From assembly GCF_006716065.1 (NCBI RefSeq), contig NZ_VFOL01000001.1, positions 2,666,001 to 2,730,000 of the forward strand: a DNA stretch of 64,000 bases, written 5' to 3'. The notes beneath the pieces were generated by a model that saw nothing but the letters and a program-made list of their open reading frames with translations, was not told the origin of the DNA and did not search any database. Below, in pieces: positions 44,931 through 54,874 of this stretch (position 1 is the stretch's first letter; each line of letters opens with the position of its first letter). The stretch comes from Salinispora arenicola. Lineage in GTDB: Bacteria > Actinomycetota > Actinomycetes > Mycobacteriales > Micromonosporaceae. A program made the position numbers and the translations under genes.

Positions 44931-46718
44931 GTGGCAGTAGCTCGACAGCGTCCGAAGAATGGTCGCGTGTCTCCAGGCCGCCATCGCATCCGAACGAACG
45001 TCCGCGCTGCCGGAGCCGCGGCAGCGGCCGGCGTGCTCGCCGTCGCTGCTGGTGGCTACTTCGGCTACCGCCAGCTCGCCTCACCGGGCTGCTCCGGCCA
45101 GATCGAGTTGGCTGTCGCGGTCGCGTCCGAGCTGGCGCCGGCGGTCGACACCGCGGCGACCGAGTGGGAGAACGAGGGCGCAGTGGTCGGCGGCACCTGC
45201 ATCGAGGTCAACGTCACGGCCTCCGACCCGGTCGAGGTAGCCGCCACCGTCGCGGCCAAGCATGGTGCCGTCCTGGCCGGGGTGGGCCAGGCCAGCGGCA
45301 CCGCGATCAGCCCGGACGTCTGGGTGCCCGACTCGTCCGCGTGGCTGCTGCGGCTCAAGACCGGGGGCGCGACCGCGTTCGACCCGGGTAACAGGGCGTC
45401 CATCGCCTACAGCCCGGTGGTCGTGGGGGTGCCGGAGCCGATCGCCACCCAGCTTGGCTGGCCAGAGAGCAAGCTCACCTGGTCGGGGCTGGTCGGCCAG
45501 GTCAACAACTCCAAGCCGATCAAGGCTGGCACCGTGAATCCGACCCGGGATGCCGCCGGTCTCTCCGGGCTTCTCGCGTTGAGCGCTGCCGCCGGGGCCG
45601 GGGAGAACGGCCAGGCAGCCACCGTCGGCGCGTTGCGTGCGCTGTCGACCAACAGTGCGAACCTGCGTCAGGAACTGCTCGCGAAGTTCCCCACCTCCCC
45701 GGATTCCACATCGGTGGCCCGTGGTCTCGGTGCGGCGGCGTTGTCCGAGGAGGATGTGCTCTCGTACAACGCCAGGAAGCCGGCGGTGCCGTTGGTGCCG
45801 CTCTACCTGGAGCCGGCGGCGATGCCGTTGGACTATCCGTACGCGGTGCTGCCCGGGATCGAGCCAGCCAAGGCGTCCGCGGCGCAGATGCTGTTTGAGG
45901 TGCTCGCCACAGCCAGTTTCAAGGACCGGTTGGCGCCGCTGTCGCTGCGTGCGCCGGATGGCACCTGGGGCGCTGGTTTCGGCGCGCCCCAAGGGGCGCC
46001 GAGTCCGCAGGTCGGTGGGGCATCGACGGAGCCCGGCAGTGGCGACGCCGCGGGTGCCGTGGATCCGGTGGCGGTTGACCGGGCGGTCGCCAGCTGGTCG
46101 ATTGCCACCCAGTCTGGCCGGATGCTCTGTGTCATCGATGTCTCCGGCTCGATGAAGGGTTCGGTGGCGGGCGCCGGCGGTGCCAGCCGTCAGCAGGTCA
46201 CCCTGGATGCCGCGCGGCGAGGGCTCAGCCTGTTCGACGACAGCTGGCAGATCGGACTGTGGGAGTTCTCGACGAATCTCGGCAGCGGACGGGACTACCG
46301 GCGACTGGTCGAGATCGGCCCGTTGAGCAACCAGCGAAGCAGGCTTGAGCAGGCGTTGACCCAGATCCAGCCCACTCGGGGTGACACCGGCCTGTTTGAC
46401 ACGGTGCTCGCCGCCTACGAGGCGGTTCAGGAGGAATGGGATCCAGGCCAGGTCAACTCCATCGTGCTCTTCACCGACGGTAAGAACGACGACGACAACG
46501 GCATCAGCCAGCAGCAACTGCTCGCTGAACTGGAGCGGATCAAGGACGCGGAGCGGCCGGTGCAGGTGGTGCTGATCGGGATCGGCGCGGATGTCAGCAA
46601 GGCAGAGTTGGAGTCGATCACCAAGGTCACCGGTGGTGGTTCCTTCGTCACGGAGGATCCAACCAAGATCGGGGACATCTTCCTCAAGGCCATCGCGCTG
46701 CGGAAGCCGGGTGCCTGA
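44931..46718 (+). CDS. Membrane-anchored solute-binding and VWA protein
   Basis: 595 residues. One N-terminal membrane helix (AAGAAAAAGVLAVAAGGYFGY) anchors an extracellular part. Residues about 57-370 resemble a type 2 extracellular solute-binding domain (IELAVAVASELAPAVDTAATEW, GTVNPTRDAAGLSGL). Residues about 395-590 are a von Willebrand A domain with the metal-ion motif IDVSGSMKGS and the later Thr and Asp (RGDTGLFDT, LFTDGKNDDD). Such combined proteins are common in actinomycetes; function unknown, perhaps metal-dependent adhesion or ligand sensing. GTG 44931 has no ribosome-binding site, consistent with a very short leader. Confidence 0.82.
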   Translation: MAVARQRPKNGRVSPGRHRIRTNVRAAGAAAAAGVLAVAAGGYFGYRQLASPGCSGQIELAVAVASELAPAVDTAATEWENEGAVVGGTCIEVNVTASDPVEVAATVAAKHGAVLAGVGQASGTAISPDVWVPDSSAWLLRLKTGGATAFDPGNRASIAYSPVVVGVPEPIATQLGWPESKLTWSGLVGQVNNSKPIKAGTVNPTRDAAGLSGLLALSAAAGAGENGQAATVGALRALSTNSANLRQELLAKFPTSPDSTSVARGLGAAALSEEDVLSYNARKPAVPLVPLYLEPAAMPLDYPYAVLPGIEPAKASAAQMLFEVLATASFKDRLAPLSLRAPDGTWGAGFGAPQGAPSPQVGGASTEPGSGDAAGAVDPVAVDRAVASWSIATQSGRMLCVIDVSGSMKGSVAGAGGASRQQVTLDAARRGLSLFDDSWQIGLWEFSTNLGSGRDYRRLVEIGPLSNQRSRLEQALTQIQPTRGDTGLFDTVLAAYEAVQEEWDPGQVNSIVLFTDGKNDDDNGISQQQLLAELERIKDAERPVQVVLIGIGADVSKAELESITKVTGGGSFVTEDPTKIGDIFLKAIALRKPGA

Positions 46719-46949
46719 CTCGAGGCTCAGTGGGCGGGTTCGTCGTCGGGGCCGAGACCGATGCGGCGGGGCCGGGTTCGGTAGGGTGCTGATCGCGAAT
46801 AGTGACGGCAATGTGTCGGTAATAATCTGCTCCCCCGATTCTCGGGGCAGGATGTCGTTGTTCCGGAGGGAACCGGGCGCCCCCTCGCCCCGGACCACCG
46901 GGCCGCTCCCGGCCACGACCACCGGGGCGATGCGAGGTGGGGAGGGTCG

Positions 46950-48419
46950 GTGAACTCGACGATGCTGTTGACCCCCGGCCGGTCAGCGGTGGTCAATGGC
47001 CTGTTCCGGCCGTGGACACGTGCTGCCGTGCGGTCCTACATCCAGACTCTGGTGGTGCTCGACAGCGCGGTGCTGATCGTCGCCGTCCTCGTCGCGTACG
47101 TCGCCCACTTCGGCGGCGGGCTTCCCCGCGGTGCCGAGATTCCGTACGCCGTGGCCGCCCCTGGCCTGGTGCTGGCGTGGCTTGTCTCGCTCAGGGCGCT
47201 ACGGTGCTACGACGATCGGATCATCGGCTATGGCGCCGACGAGTATCGGCGGGTGAGTTCGGCCAGCCTGCGTCTCGCTGGTGCCGTGGTGATCGCCGGC
47301 TACGTCTTCGATGTCGAGGTGCCGAGGGGCTTTCTCGCCATCGCCTTCGCCGTCGGCACCGTCGGGCTCGAGTCGGCCCGGTTCACCGCCCGTAAGCGAC
47401 TGCATCGGTCCCGGTCGCGGGGCGGCGGATGGTCACGGCGAGTCCTCGTGGTCGGCGACACCGCGCACGTCCTGGAGTTGGTAGACACGCTGCGGCGTGA
47501 GCCGTACGCGGGCTACCAGGTGGTCGGGGCGTGCATCCCGGACGCACTGCTTGCTCCGGTCCCACAGCAGCTGGGCGACGTGCCGGTGGTCGGTTCGTTC
47601 CGGAGTATCCCCGAAGCAGTTGCCACCATCGATGCTGACACCGTGGCGGTGACCGCCTCCGGGCAGCTGACCGCTACCCGGCTTCGCCGGCTCGGCTGGC
47701 AGCTGGAGGGAACCGGCGTTGACCTGGTGGTCGCGCCGGCACTGACCGACGTCGCGGGCCCCCGGATCCATACCCGTCCGGTGGCCGGACTGCCACTGAT
47801 ACATGTCGAGGCCCCTGAGTTCCGGGGCGTGGGCAAGCTGGTGAAAGGGCTGGTCGACCGGCTGGCCGCGCTGCTCGTACTGATGCCGCTGCTGGCGCTG
47901 ATCGCGTTGGCGGTCACGGTCGACAGTCGGGGATCGGCGTTGTTCCGGCAGACCCGGGTCGGGCAGGGGGGCCGTGAGTTCGGCGTGTGGAAGTTCCGCA
48001 CGATGGTGATCAACGCGGACGCCATGCTGGCGGAGCTGACCGCCCGCAACGAGACCGACGGCCTGATGTTCAAGCTGCGGGACGACCCCCGGGTGACCCG
48101 GATCGGTCGCGTGCTGCGCAAGTGGTCCCTGGACGAACTGCCCCAGCTCGTCAACGTCCTGTTCGGGCAGATGAGCCTGGTGGGCCCCCGCCCACCGCTG
48201 CCGTCGGAGGTCGCACGTTACGACGGCGACATCGCCCGGCGGCTGCTGGTCAAGCCCGGCATGACGGGTCTCTGGCAGGTCAGCGGTCGGTCTGACCTGA
48301 GCTGGGAGGATGGCCTCCGACTCGACCTCTACTACGTGGAGAACTGGTCCCTCACCGCCGACCTGACCATCTTGTGGAAGACTTTCGGGGCGGTGCTGAA
48401 GCGTCGTGGTGCCTACTAA
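46950..48419 (+). CDS. Polyprenyl glycosylphosphotransferase (sugar transferase)
   Basis: 489 residues. WbaP/CpsE-like enzyme that moves a sugar-1-phosphate to undecaprenyl phosphate, starting an exopolysaccharide or glycan repeat. Four N-terminal membrane helices are followed by a Rossmann-like central domain ([19 protein letters not shown]). A re-entrant helix ([20 protein letters not shown]) and the catalytic domain complete it, with [32 protein letters not shown] and [18 protein letters not shown] 46950 follows GGGGAGGG. No glycosyltransferases or polymerase are adjacent, so it may act as a stand-alone initiator. Confidence 0.92.
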   Translation: MNSTMLLTPGRSAVVNGLFRPWTRAAVRSYIQTLVVLDSAVLIVAVLVAYVAHFGGGLPRGAEIPYAVAAPGLVLAWLVSLRALRCYDDRIIGYGADEYRRVSSASLRLAGAVVIAGYVFDVEVPRGFLAIAFAVGTVGLESARFTARKRLHRSRSRGGGWSRRVLVVGDTAHVLELVDTLRREPYAGYQVVGACIPDALLAPVPQQLGDVPVVGSFRSIPEAVATIDADTVAVTASGQLTATRLRRLGWQLEGTGVDLVVAPALTDVAGPRIHTRPVAGLPLIHVEAPEFRGVGKLVKGLVDRLAALLVLMPLLALIALAVTVDSRGSALFRQTRVGQGGREFGVWKFRTMVINADAMLAELTARNETDGLMFKLRDDPRVTRIGRVLRKWSLDELPQLVNVLFGQMSLVGPRPPLPSEVARYDGDIARRLLVKPGMTGLWQVSGRSDLSWEDGLRLDLYYVENWSLTADLTILWKTFGAVLKRRGAY

Positions 48420-48510
48420 AGCTTCCACGGCAGTGCCCCGACGCTGGTCCGCTGGCCATGGTGGTCCCCATGTCTGTGACCTGGCCTGCGGGGATAGTGG
48501 GTGTTCCCGG

Positions 48511-48529
48511 GGTTGATCTGGTATCAACC
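48511..48529. promoter_or_regulatory. Inverted repeat before xylA
   Basis: GGTTGAT and ATCAACC form a perfect 7-bp inverted repeat around CTGGT, 33 bases before the xylA ATG. A LacI- or ROK-type xylose regulator is a plausible ligand. Confidence 0.55.
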
Positions 48530-48562
48530 ACTGAACATGGCGGACGACATCGGAGGCTGGCC

Positions 48563-49750
48563 ATGGCGCCCCATCCCACCCCTGCCGACAAGTTCTCCTT
48601 CGGACTCTGGACGGTGGGCTGGCAGGCCCGGGATCCGTTCGGAGACGCCACCCGCCCGGAGTTGGACGCGGTCGAGGCGGTGCACCGGCTCGCCGAGTTG
48701 GGCGCATATGGCATCACCTTCCACGACGACGACCTGATTCCCTTTGGGGCGGACGCCGCCACCCGCGACGCCCGCCTGAGCCGGTTCCGCCGGGCCCTCG
48801 ACGAGACCGGCCTGGTGGTGCCGATGGTCACCACCAACCTCTTCACCCATCCCGTGTTCAAGGACGGCGGCCTCACCAGTAACGACCGCGATGTCCGGCG
48901 GTACGCGTTACGCAAGGTGCTGCGCAACGTCGACCTTGCCGCGGAGCTGGGTGCGCGTACCTTCGTGATGTGGGGTGGACGCGAGGGCGCCGAGTACGAC
49001 GTCGCCAAGGACGTCCGCGCCGCCCTCGACCGCTACCGCGAGGCGGTCGACCTGCTCTGCCAGTACACCGTGGACCAGGGGTACGACCTGCGTTTCGCGA
49101 TCGAGCCCAAGCCCAACGAGCCCCGCGGCGACATCCTGCTGCCGACTGTCGGGCACGCACTCGCCTTCATCGCCACCCTGGCCCGCCCGGAGCTGGTCGG
49201 CCTGAATCCGGAGGTCGGCCACGAGCAGATGGCTGGGCTCAACGTCACCCACGGCATCGCCCAGGCGCTCTGGCAGGGCAAGCTGTTTCACCTCGACCTC
49301 AACGGGCAGCGGGGCATCAAGTACGACCAAGACCTGGTCTTCGGCCACGGTGATCTGCTCAACGCGTTCGCCCTGGTTGACCTGCTCGAGAACGGTGGCC
49401 CCGGCGGTGCGCCGGCGTACGACGGCCCCCGGCACTTCGACTACAAGCCGTCCCGCACCGAGGACAGCGCCGGGGTGTGGGTTTCGGCCGGGGCGAACAT
49501 GCGTACCTATCTGTTACTCAAGGAACGGGCCGCGGCGTTCCGGGCGGACCCGGAGGTCATCGAGGCGCTGGCCGCGAGCCGGGTGGGCGAGCTGGCCACG
49601 CCGACGCTCGCCCCTGGCGAGAGCCACGCCGGGCTCCTCGCCGACCGCTCCGCCTTCGAGGAGTACGACGTGGGCGCCGCCGCGACACGTGGCTTCAACT
49701 TCGTCCGGCTCAACCAACTCGCCGTCGAGCATCTGCTCGGTGCCCGCTGA
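48563..49750 (+). CDS. xylA: Xylose isomerase
   Basis: 395 residues, the Streptomyces-type short class. It converts D-xylose to D-xylulose (and glucose to fructose). Catalytic His in [12 protein letters not shown], Lys in [12 protein letters not shown], and metal ligands in [14 protein letters not shown] and [17 protein letters not shown] are all present. CGGAGG lies six bases before ATG 48563. xylB follows after nine bases, giving a xylAB operon. An inverted repeat just upstream is the likely control site. Confidence 0.96.
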   Translation: MAPHPTPADKFSFGLWTVGWQARDPFGDATRPELDAVEAVHRLAELGAYGITFHDDDLIPFGADAATRDARLSRFRRALDETGLVVPMVTTNLFTHPVFKDGGLTSNDRDVRRYALRKVLRNVDLAAELGARTFVMWGGREGAEYDVAKDVRAALDRYREAVDLLCQYTVDQGYDLRFAIEPKPNEPRGDILLPTVGHALAFIATLARPELVGLNPEVGHEQMAGLNVTHGIAQALWQGKLFHLDLNGQRGIKYDQDLVFGHGDLLNAFALVDLLENGGPGGAPAYDGPRHFDYKPSRTEDSAGVWVSAGANMRTYLLLKERAAAFRADPEVIEALAASRVGELATPTLAPGESHAGLLADRSAFEEYDVGAAATRGFNFVRLNQLAVEHLLGAR

Positions 49751-49759
49751 ACGGAGACC

Positions 49760-51205
49760 GTGTTGCCGCTCGTCGCCGGTGTCGACTCGTCGACCCAATC
49801 CTGCAAGCTCGTCATCCGGGACGCGGACAGCGGTGCCCTGGTCCGCCAGGGCCGGGCGTCGCACCCGGACGGCACCGAGGTTGACCCCGCGGCATGGTGG
49901 GCCGCGTTGGGCGAAGCCGTGTCGGCCGCCGGCGGGCTTGCCGACGTCGTCGCGGTCTCGGTCGCCGGCCAGCAGCACGGCATGGTCTGCCTCGACGAGA
50001 CTGGCGAGGTGGTCCGTCCGGCGCTGCTCTGGAACGACACCCGGTCCGCCGGTGCCGCAGCCGAACTGATCGCCGAGGCAGGTGACGGTGACACCGGGCG
50101 GCGGTACTGGGCGGACGCGGTGGGCGTCGTGCCGGTCGCCAGCATCACCATCACCAAGCTGCGCTGGCTGGCCCGGAACGAGCCGCGCAACGCCGCCCGG
50201 GTGGCCGCGGTCTGCCTGCCGCATGACTGGCTCACCTGGCGGCTCGGCGGCGCCCCGGGCCTGGCCGCGCTGGGCACCGACCGCAGCGACGCCAGCGGCA
50301 CCGGCTACTGGGCCTCGACCACCGGGAGATACCGCGGGGACCTGCTGGAGCAGGCGTTCGGTCGGATGGTGACGGTGCCCCGGGTGCTCGGTCCGGTCGA
50401 ACCGGCCGGCCGGCTGGACCCGGCCGCGTTGATGGGACCACCGGACGCCGCACCGGCCCTGCTCGGCCCGGGAGGGGGCGACAACGCCGCCGCCGCGTTT
50501 GGGGTCGGGGCGGGTCCCGGCGACGTGGTCGTCTCGATCGGTACCTCCGGCACCGTGTCCGGCGTCGCAGAACAACCGACGGCGGACCCGACCGGCATCG
50601 TCGCCGGCTTCGCCGACGTCACGGGTCGCTACCTGCCGCTGGTCTGCACGCTCAACGCGGCTCGGGTGCTCGACGCCGTCGCCGCGCTGCTCGGGGTCGG
50701 TCTCGCCGAGCTGGCCGATTTGGCCCTGTCTGTGCCGCCGGGGGCGGACGGCCTGGTCATGGTTCCCTACCTGGTGGGGGAGCGGACCCCGAACCGGCCG
50801 GATGCCACCGGCGCGGTGCACGGGCTGACCCCGCGCACCGCCACACCGGCGCATCTGGCTCGGTCGGCCGTCGAGGGAATGCTCTGCGCGCTCGCCGACG
50901 GCCTGGACGCGCTCGCCGGGCAGGGAGTCGCCGTCCGGCGGGTGATCCTGGTTGGTGGCGGTGCCCGTTCGGCCGCAGTACGGCGCGTCGCCCCGCAGGT
51001 CTTCGGCGTCCCGGTGGTCACGCCACCCCCGGGTGAGTACGTCGCCGACGGAGCCGCCCGCCAGGCCGCCTGGGTTGCGTCGGGCCGGGCGGATCCGCCG
51101 GTGTGGACTGCGGCCACCACGCGGACCTGGGAGGCGGACCCGGTGCCCGCGATTCGGGCCCGGTACGCGCAGGCCCGGGAACACGTCGTGGATCGCGGGA
51201 CCTGA
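49760..51205 (+). CDS. xylB: Xylulokinase
   Basis: 481 residues. FGGY-family kinase that phosphorylates D-xylulose to xylulose 5-phosphate for the pentose phosphate pathway. The first domain begins [15 protein letters not shown] and has [13 protein letters not shown] and LLWNDTRSA. The ATPase half has [15 protein letters not shown] and [15 protein letters not shown]. The start may be GTG 49760 or the adjacent TTG 49763. It is coupled to xylA and probably co-transcribed with the transporter 53 bases downstream. Confidence 0.94.
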   Translation: MLPLVAGVDSSTQSCKLVIRDADSGALVRQGRASHPDGTEVDPAAWWAALGEAVSAAGGLADVVAVSVAGQQHGMVCLDETGEVVRPALLWNDTRSAGAAAELIAEAGDGDTGRRYWADAVGVVPVASITITKLRWLARNEPRNAARVAAVCLPHDWLTWRLGGAPGLAALGTDRSDASGTGYWASTTGRYRGDLLEQAFGRMVTVPRVLGPVEPAGRLDPAALMGPPDAAPALLGPGGGDNAAAAFGVGAGPGDVVVSIGTSGTVSGVAEQPTADPTGIVAGFADVTGRYLPLVCTLNAARVLDAVAALLGVGLAELADLALSVPPGADGLVMVPYLVGERTPNRPDATGAVHGLTPRTATPAHLARSAVEGMLCALADGLDALAGQGVAVRRVILVGGGARSAAVRRVAPQVFGVPVVTPPPGEYVADGAARQAAWVASGRADPPVWTAATTRTWEADPVPAIRARYAQAREHVVDRGT

Positions 51206-51258
51206 CCCGCCGTCACCCCGGTGACCGGGCAGCGACCCGGCCCTGGTTGGCTGCCCGC

Positions 51259-52686
51259 ATGACCTTGGCCACCGGCAGTCCGGTACGGGCGTGGGTCGGT
51301 GGCCCTTCGCACCGGCTCTACAGCGTCGTAGTGTTCGTGCTGCTGGCCTCCCTGGACAACGTGGCGATCGGCCTGGTGCCCCCGCTGTACGGTTCGATCG
51401 CTGCCGCCCTCGACGTACCGCAGCGCCTGCTTGGCCTGGTCACTGCGGCCAACTTCCTGGTCAGCGCGGTGGCCGCGGTGGGCTGGGCGTACGTCGGGGA
51501 CCGCACCAACCGTAAGCCGCTGCTCATGGTCGGCACGTTGATCTGGGCCTTCGGCACCGGTGGCAGCGCGGTGGCGGGAAGCTATCCGACCTTCCTGACC
51601 GCCCAACTCGTCGGTGCGGTCGGGCTCGGTGCGGTCGGCTCGGTCGGCTTCTCGGTGGTCACCGATCTGATCTCACCTCGCCGGCGAGGACTGGTGATGA
51701 GCTTCTGGGGGCTGTCGCAGGGCGTCGGTACGCTGGCCGGAACCCTGGTGGGTGGCCTGCTTGGGGCGGCGGACTGGCGACGCCCGTTCCTGACGCTCAC
51801 CGTCGTGGGCCTCGGCGCCACCGCGGCGTACCTGTTCACCTATGACATCCAGCGCGGGCAGAGCGAACCGGAGTTGGCCGACCGGTTGGCCGGTGGGGCC
51901 GAGTACGACCACCGGATCAGCCGGGCCGACCTGCCGCGGATTCTCGGCCGACGGACGAACCGTTGGCTGATCCTGCAAGGGCTTACCGCGCAGGCCGCGT
52001 TCGGCTCGCTGGTGTGGTTGCCGGTGCTCTTCACTGAACGGGCCGAGGCCCAGGGTTACTCGGCCGCCACGGCGGTTGTGGTGGGCAGCGTCTTCGCCAC
52101 CCTGTTCCAGTTGGGCGGTGTCTTCTCCATTGTGGGGGGGCTGGTCGGTGATGCCCTGCAACGCCGTACCCCGTCCGGCCGGGCGTTGGTCGCCGCGGTC
52201 GGGATCCTCGCGGCGCTCCCGTTCTATCTGGTGCTCTTCTTCGTTCCGATTCGCATTGACGTGCCGGACGGAGCCGGCTCGGGTGCCATTGTCCGAGCCG
52301 TGCTGGCGAGTGTCCTGACCGAGCCGACGGTCGGACTGAGCCTGCTCGCAGCATTGCTGGCACTCGCCCTGACCTCTGCCAACTCGCCGAACTGGTTCGC
52401 GTTGATCGCCGATGTCAACCCGCCCGAGCACCGGGGCACCGTGTACAGCCTCGGCAACCTGGTCAACGGGGTCGGCCGGGCCGCCGGCAACGGGCTGGTC
52501 GGGGTGGCGTTCCACGGGCTGCGGGCGGCCTTTCCGCCGCCGTTGAACTACGCGGTCGGGCTCGCCGCCTTCCAGCTGTTCTTCGTACCGACCGGGATCA
52601 TGTACTGGCTCGCCGCGCGTAGCTCCCCGCGCGACATCGCCGCCGTGCGCGTCCTGTTGCGCATTCGCGCCAAGCGAATGTCGTAG
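51259..52686 (+). CDS. MFS transporter (spinster-like)
   Basis: 475 residues with about 12 membrane helices. The loop-2/3 motif of the major facilitator superfamily appears as GWAYVGDRTNRKPLL and the repeat-related VGDALQRR segment in the second half. Similarity is to spinster-type members. Its place after xylAB suggests transport of xylose or another sugar, but spinster relatives carry many substrates, so this is inference only. ATG 51259 begins shortly before the first helix. Confidence 0.85.
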   Translation: MTLATGSPVRAWVGGPSHRLYSVVVFVLLASLDNVAIGLVPPLYGSIAAALDVPQRLLGLVTAANFLVSAVAAVGWAYVGDRTNRKPLLMVGTLIWAFGTGGSAVAGSYPTFLTAQLVGAVGLGAVGSVGFSVVTDLISPRRRGLVMSFWGLSQGVGTLAGTLVGGLLGAADWRRPFLTLTVVGLGATAAYLFTYDIQRGQSEPELADRLAGGAEYDHRISRADLPRILGRRTNRWLILQGLTAQAAFGSLVWLPVLFTERAEAQGYSAATAVVVGSVFATLFQLGGVFSIVGGLVGDALQRRTPSGRALVAAVGILAALPFYLVLFFVPIRIDVPDGAGSGAIVRAVLASVLTEPTVGLSLLAALLALALTSANSPNWFALIADVNPPEHRGTVYSLGNLVNGVGRAAGNGLVGVAFHGLRAAFPPPLNYAVGLAAFQLFFVPTGIMYWLAARSSPRDIAAVRVLLRIRAKRMS

Positions 52687-52697
52687 GGATCGTTCAC

Positions 52698-52739
52698 GTC
52701 GGGCGTCGGGCGTCGGGCGTCGGGCGTCGGGCGTCGGGC
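52698..52739. repeat. Six copies of a 7-bp tandem repeat
   Basis: GTCGGGC is repeated six times without a break in the 117-base gap between the convergent MFS and LacI genes. Being out of frame with any gene, it is probably a slippage-prone microsatellite. Confidence 0.9.
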
Positions 52740-52803
52740 CGGTCGGTCCGTTCCGCTGGCGTGTAGCCACCCCGTCACGTCGGCCTGGCGGCGGATGGTC
52801 TGG

Positions 52804-53850
52804 TCATCGGGCGGCGGACTCCGGCGTTCGTGGCGGCGCGGTCGTTTCCCGGACGACCAGCCGGGTGGGCAGGACCACCGGCCCGTCCGCGGCGCGAAGT
52901 GGGTCGGCAGGCCGACCGGTCAGTGCACCGAGCAGGGTCTTCGCGGCGATCAGCCCCTGGTCGGTCGGGGACTGGGCGACGGTGGTCAGTCCGAGCACAC
53001 CCGCCAGGTAGTGGTTGTCGATGCCGATCACGCTCACGTCGTCCGGCACCCGCAGCCCGGCGTCCCGCAGCGCGGTCAGTGCCCCCATCGCCATCTCGTC
53101 GCAGGCGGCGAAGATCGCGGTGGGAGGGTCGCCCCGACGCAGTAACTCCTCGGTGGCTCGGATACCGCCGTCGACGTCGAACCGGGATTCGATGTCGAGA
53201 CTCGGGTCGGGTCGGATGCCCGCCGAGCGCAGCGCCTCCCGGTAGCCGCGCCGCCGGTCCAGGTGGGCGGTGAACGCGAGTTCGTCGTCGGGGTCGCCGG
53301 AGATGTGCGCGACCCGCTGGTGTCCGAGGTCGAGTAGGTGGCGAGTGGCGGTCCGCGCGGCGGCGACGTCGTCGATGCGTACGCACGGCCAGCCGGGCAC
53401 GTTCGTGCCGGAGCTGACGATGACCCCGGGCAGGTCCAGCGCAGACAGGAAGGCCAGCTCGGGTGCCCGCAGTGGGGTGGCCGCCAGGATGATTCCGTCG
53501 ACCCGCTTGTGTAGGTCGGCGGTACGCAGCACCCGCTGTCGGGTCCGCTCCCGCCCGCCGAGATTGTGCAGCAGCAGGTCGTAGCCGCCTCGGTGGAGGA
53601 AGTCCTCGACCGTCTCGACGACGACTCCGAAGAACCAACGGGTGATCCGGGGAACGACCACGGCGACCGTGCCGGTACGCCCGCCGGCCAGCCGCGACGC
53701 GTTCGGTGAGACGGTGTACTGGAGTTGTTCGGCGGCGGCTAGAACCCGGTGCCGCGTCGCCGCCGAGACTGTCGGGAGCCCGCGCAGCGCCCGGGAGACA
53801 GTGGCGGTCGAGACTCCGGCCAGCCGGGCAACGTCGTCGATTCGTGTCAC
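52804..53850 (-). CDS. LacI-family transcriptional regulator
   Basis: 348 residues. The N-terminal helix-turn-helix (TRIDDVARLAGVSTATVSRAL) and hinge (NASRLAGGRTGTVAVVV) are typical. A periplasmic-binding-type sugar domain follows. GTG 53850 is supported by GGAG seven bases upstream. It lies 61 bases downstream of the sugar ABC operon on the same strand, separated from it by a strong terminator. It probably represses that operon through the palindrome before the binding-protein gene. Control of the neighbouring xyl genes is also possible. Confidence 0.9.
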   Translation of the reverse strand: MTRIDDVARLAGVSTATVSRALRGLPTVSAATRHRVLAAAEQLQYTVSPNASRLAGGRTGTVAVVVPRITRWFFGVVVETVEDFLHRGGYDLLLHNLGGRERTRQRVLRTADLHKRVDGIILAATPLRAPELAFLSALDLPGVIVSSGTNVPGWPCVRIDDVAAARTATRHLLDLGHQRVAHISGDPDDELAFTAHLDRRRGYREALRSAGIRPDPSLDIESRFDVDGGIRATEELLRRGDPPTAIFAACDEMAMGALTALRDAGLRVPDDVSVIGIDNHYLAGVLGLTTVAQSPTDQGLIAAKTLLGALTGRPADPLRAADGPVVLPTRLVVRETTAPPRTPESAAR

Positions 53851-53865
53851 GCTAACTCCGCTCCC

Positions 53866-53904
53866 GCCGCTGTCGCACCGCCGATACGGCGGTGCGACAG
53901 CGGC
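53866..53904 (-). terminator. Strong terminator of the sugar ABC operon
   Basis: A perfect 17-bp stem (left arm starts GCCGCTGTCG, right arm ends CGACAGCGGC) with a five-base loop, GATAC, lies directly after the last permease gene and before the LacI gene. Confidence 0.85.
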
Positions 53905-53911
53905 GTCTGGT

Positions 53912-54874
53912 TCACCCCTTGACGCTGCCGGCGAGCAGCCCGCGGACGAAGTAGCGCTGCAACGACAGGAAGACGAGCAGCGGCACCACGATCGCGACGA
54001 ACGCACCGGCTGTGAGACGTTGCCACTCGTTGCCCCGGGTGCCGGCCAACTCGGCGAGCCGTACGGTGAGCGGAGCGGTTTCGTCGCCGCCACCCGCGAA
54101 GATCAACGCGACCAGTAGGTCGTTCCAGACCCAGAGGAACTGGAAGATGCCGTACGCGGCGAGCGCTGGGGTGATCAGCGGCAGTACGATCGTGCGGAAG
54201 ATCTTCGGGTGGGTGGCTCCGTCCACCCGGGCCGCTTCCATCAGGTCTCGGGGCAGCTGGGACACGAAGTTGTGCAGCAGGAAGACACCCAGGGGTAGGG
54301 CAAAGCAGGTGTGGGCGAACCAGACCTGGATGAACCGTTGCTCGTCGTCGAGGTTCCAGGCGGGCAGCAGATCAACACCGCTGACACTGATTCCCTGTGA
54401 GAAGAAGCTGAGCAGTGGGACCAGGGCCATCTGTAGCGGCACGATCTGTAACGTGAAGATGCCGATGTAGATCCAGTCCCGACCTCGGAAGTTGATCCAC
54501 GCCAGCGCGTACGCGGCCAGCGCGGCGAAGGCCAACGGGAACAGCACGGACGGCAGCGTGATGACGATCGAGTTGACAAAGTAGCTGGCCAGCTGGCCGG
54601 CCGATGAGGAGCGGCCGAAGAGCACCTGCTCGTAGTTCTCCAGCGTCAGCTGCGGATCGGAGAAGAAGGTCCACCAGCCGGTCGTTTTGATCTGGTCCTC
54701 GGGTCGGAACGAGGAGACGAGGAGCCCGAAGGTCGGAATCGTCCAGACAATCGCGATCAGAATCGATGCGGCAGTGCCCCACCGGGTGTTGAGCCGCTTG
54801 CGGACGCGGCCAGCGACGGTCGTCGGCTGTGTCTCGGTTCCGGCCAGCGCGGGGGTGGTCGTGGTCACGGTCAT
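53912..54874 (-). CDS. Sugar ABC importer permease (AglG-like)
   Basis: 320 residues with about six membrane helices. The permease EAA loop that contacts the ATPase is visible as LMEAARVDGATHPKIFRTIVLP. It pairs with the permease encoded upstream. The start overlaps that gene's stop by four bases (ATGA); GGAGG is nearly in contact with ATG 54874, so GTG 54868 is an alternative. No ATPase gene is present; actinomycete sugar importers usually share the MsiK ATPase encoded elsewhere. Confidence 0.9.
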   Translation of the reverse strand: MTVTTTTPALAGTETQPTTVAGRVRKRLNTRWGTAASILIAIVWTIPTFGLLVSSFRPEDQIKTTGWWTFFSDPQLTLENYEQVLFGRSSSAGQLASYFVNSIVITLPSVLFPLAFAALAAYALAWINFRGRDWIYIGIFTLQIVPLQMALVPLLSFFSQGISVSGVDLLPAWNLDDEQRFIQVWFAHTCFALPLGVFLLHNFVSQLPRDLMEAARVDGATHPKIFRTIVLPLITPALAAYGIFQFLWVWNDLLVALIFAGGGDETAPLTVRLAELAGTRGNEWQRLTAGAFVAIVVPLLVFLSLQRYFVRGLLAGSVKG

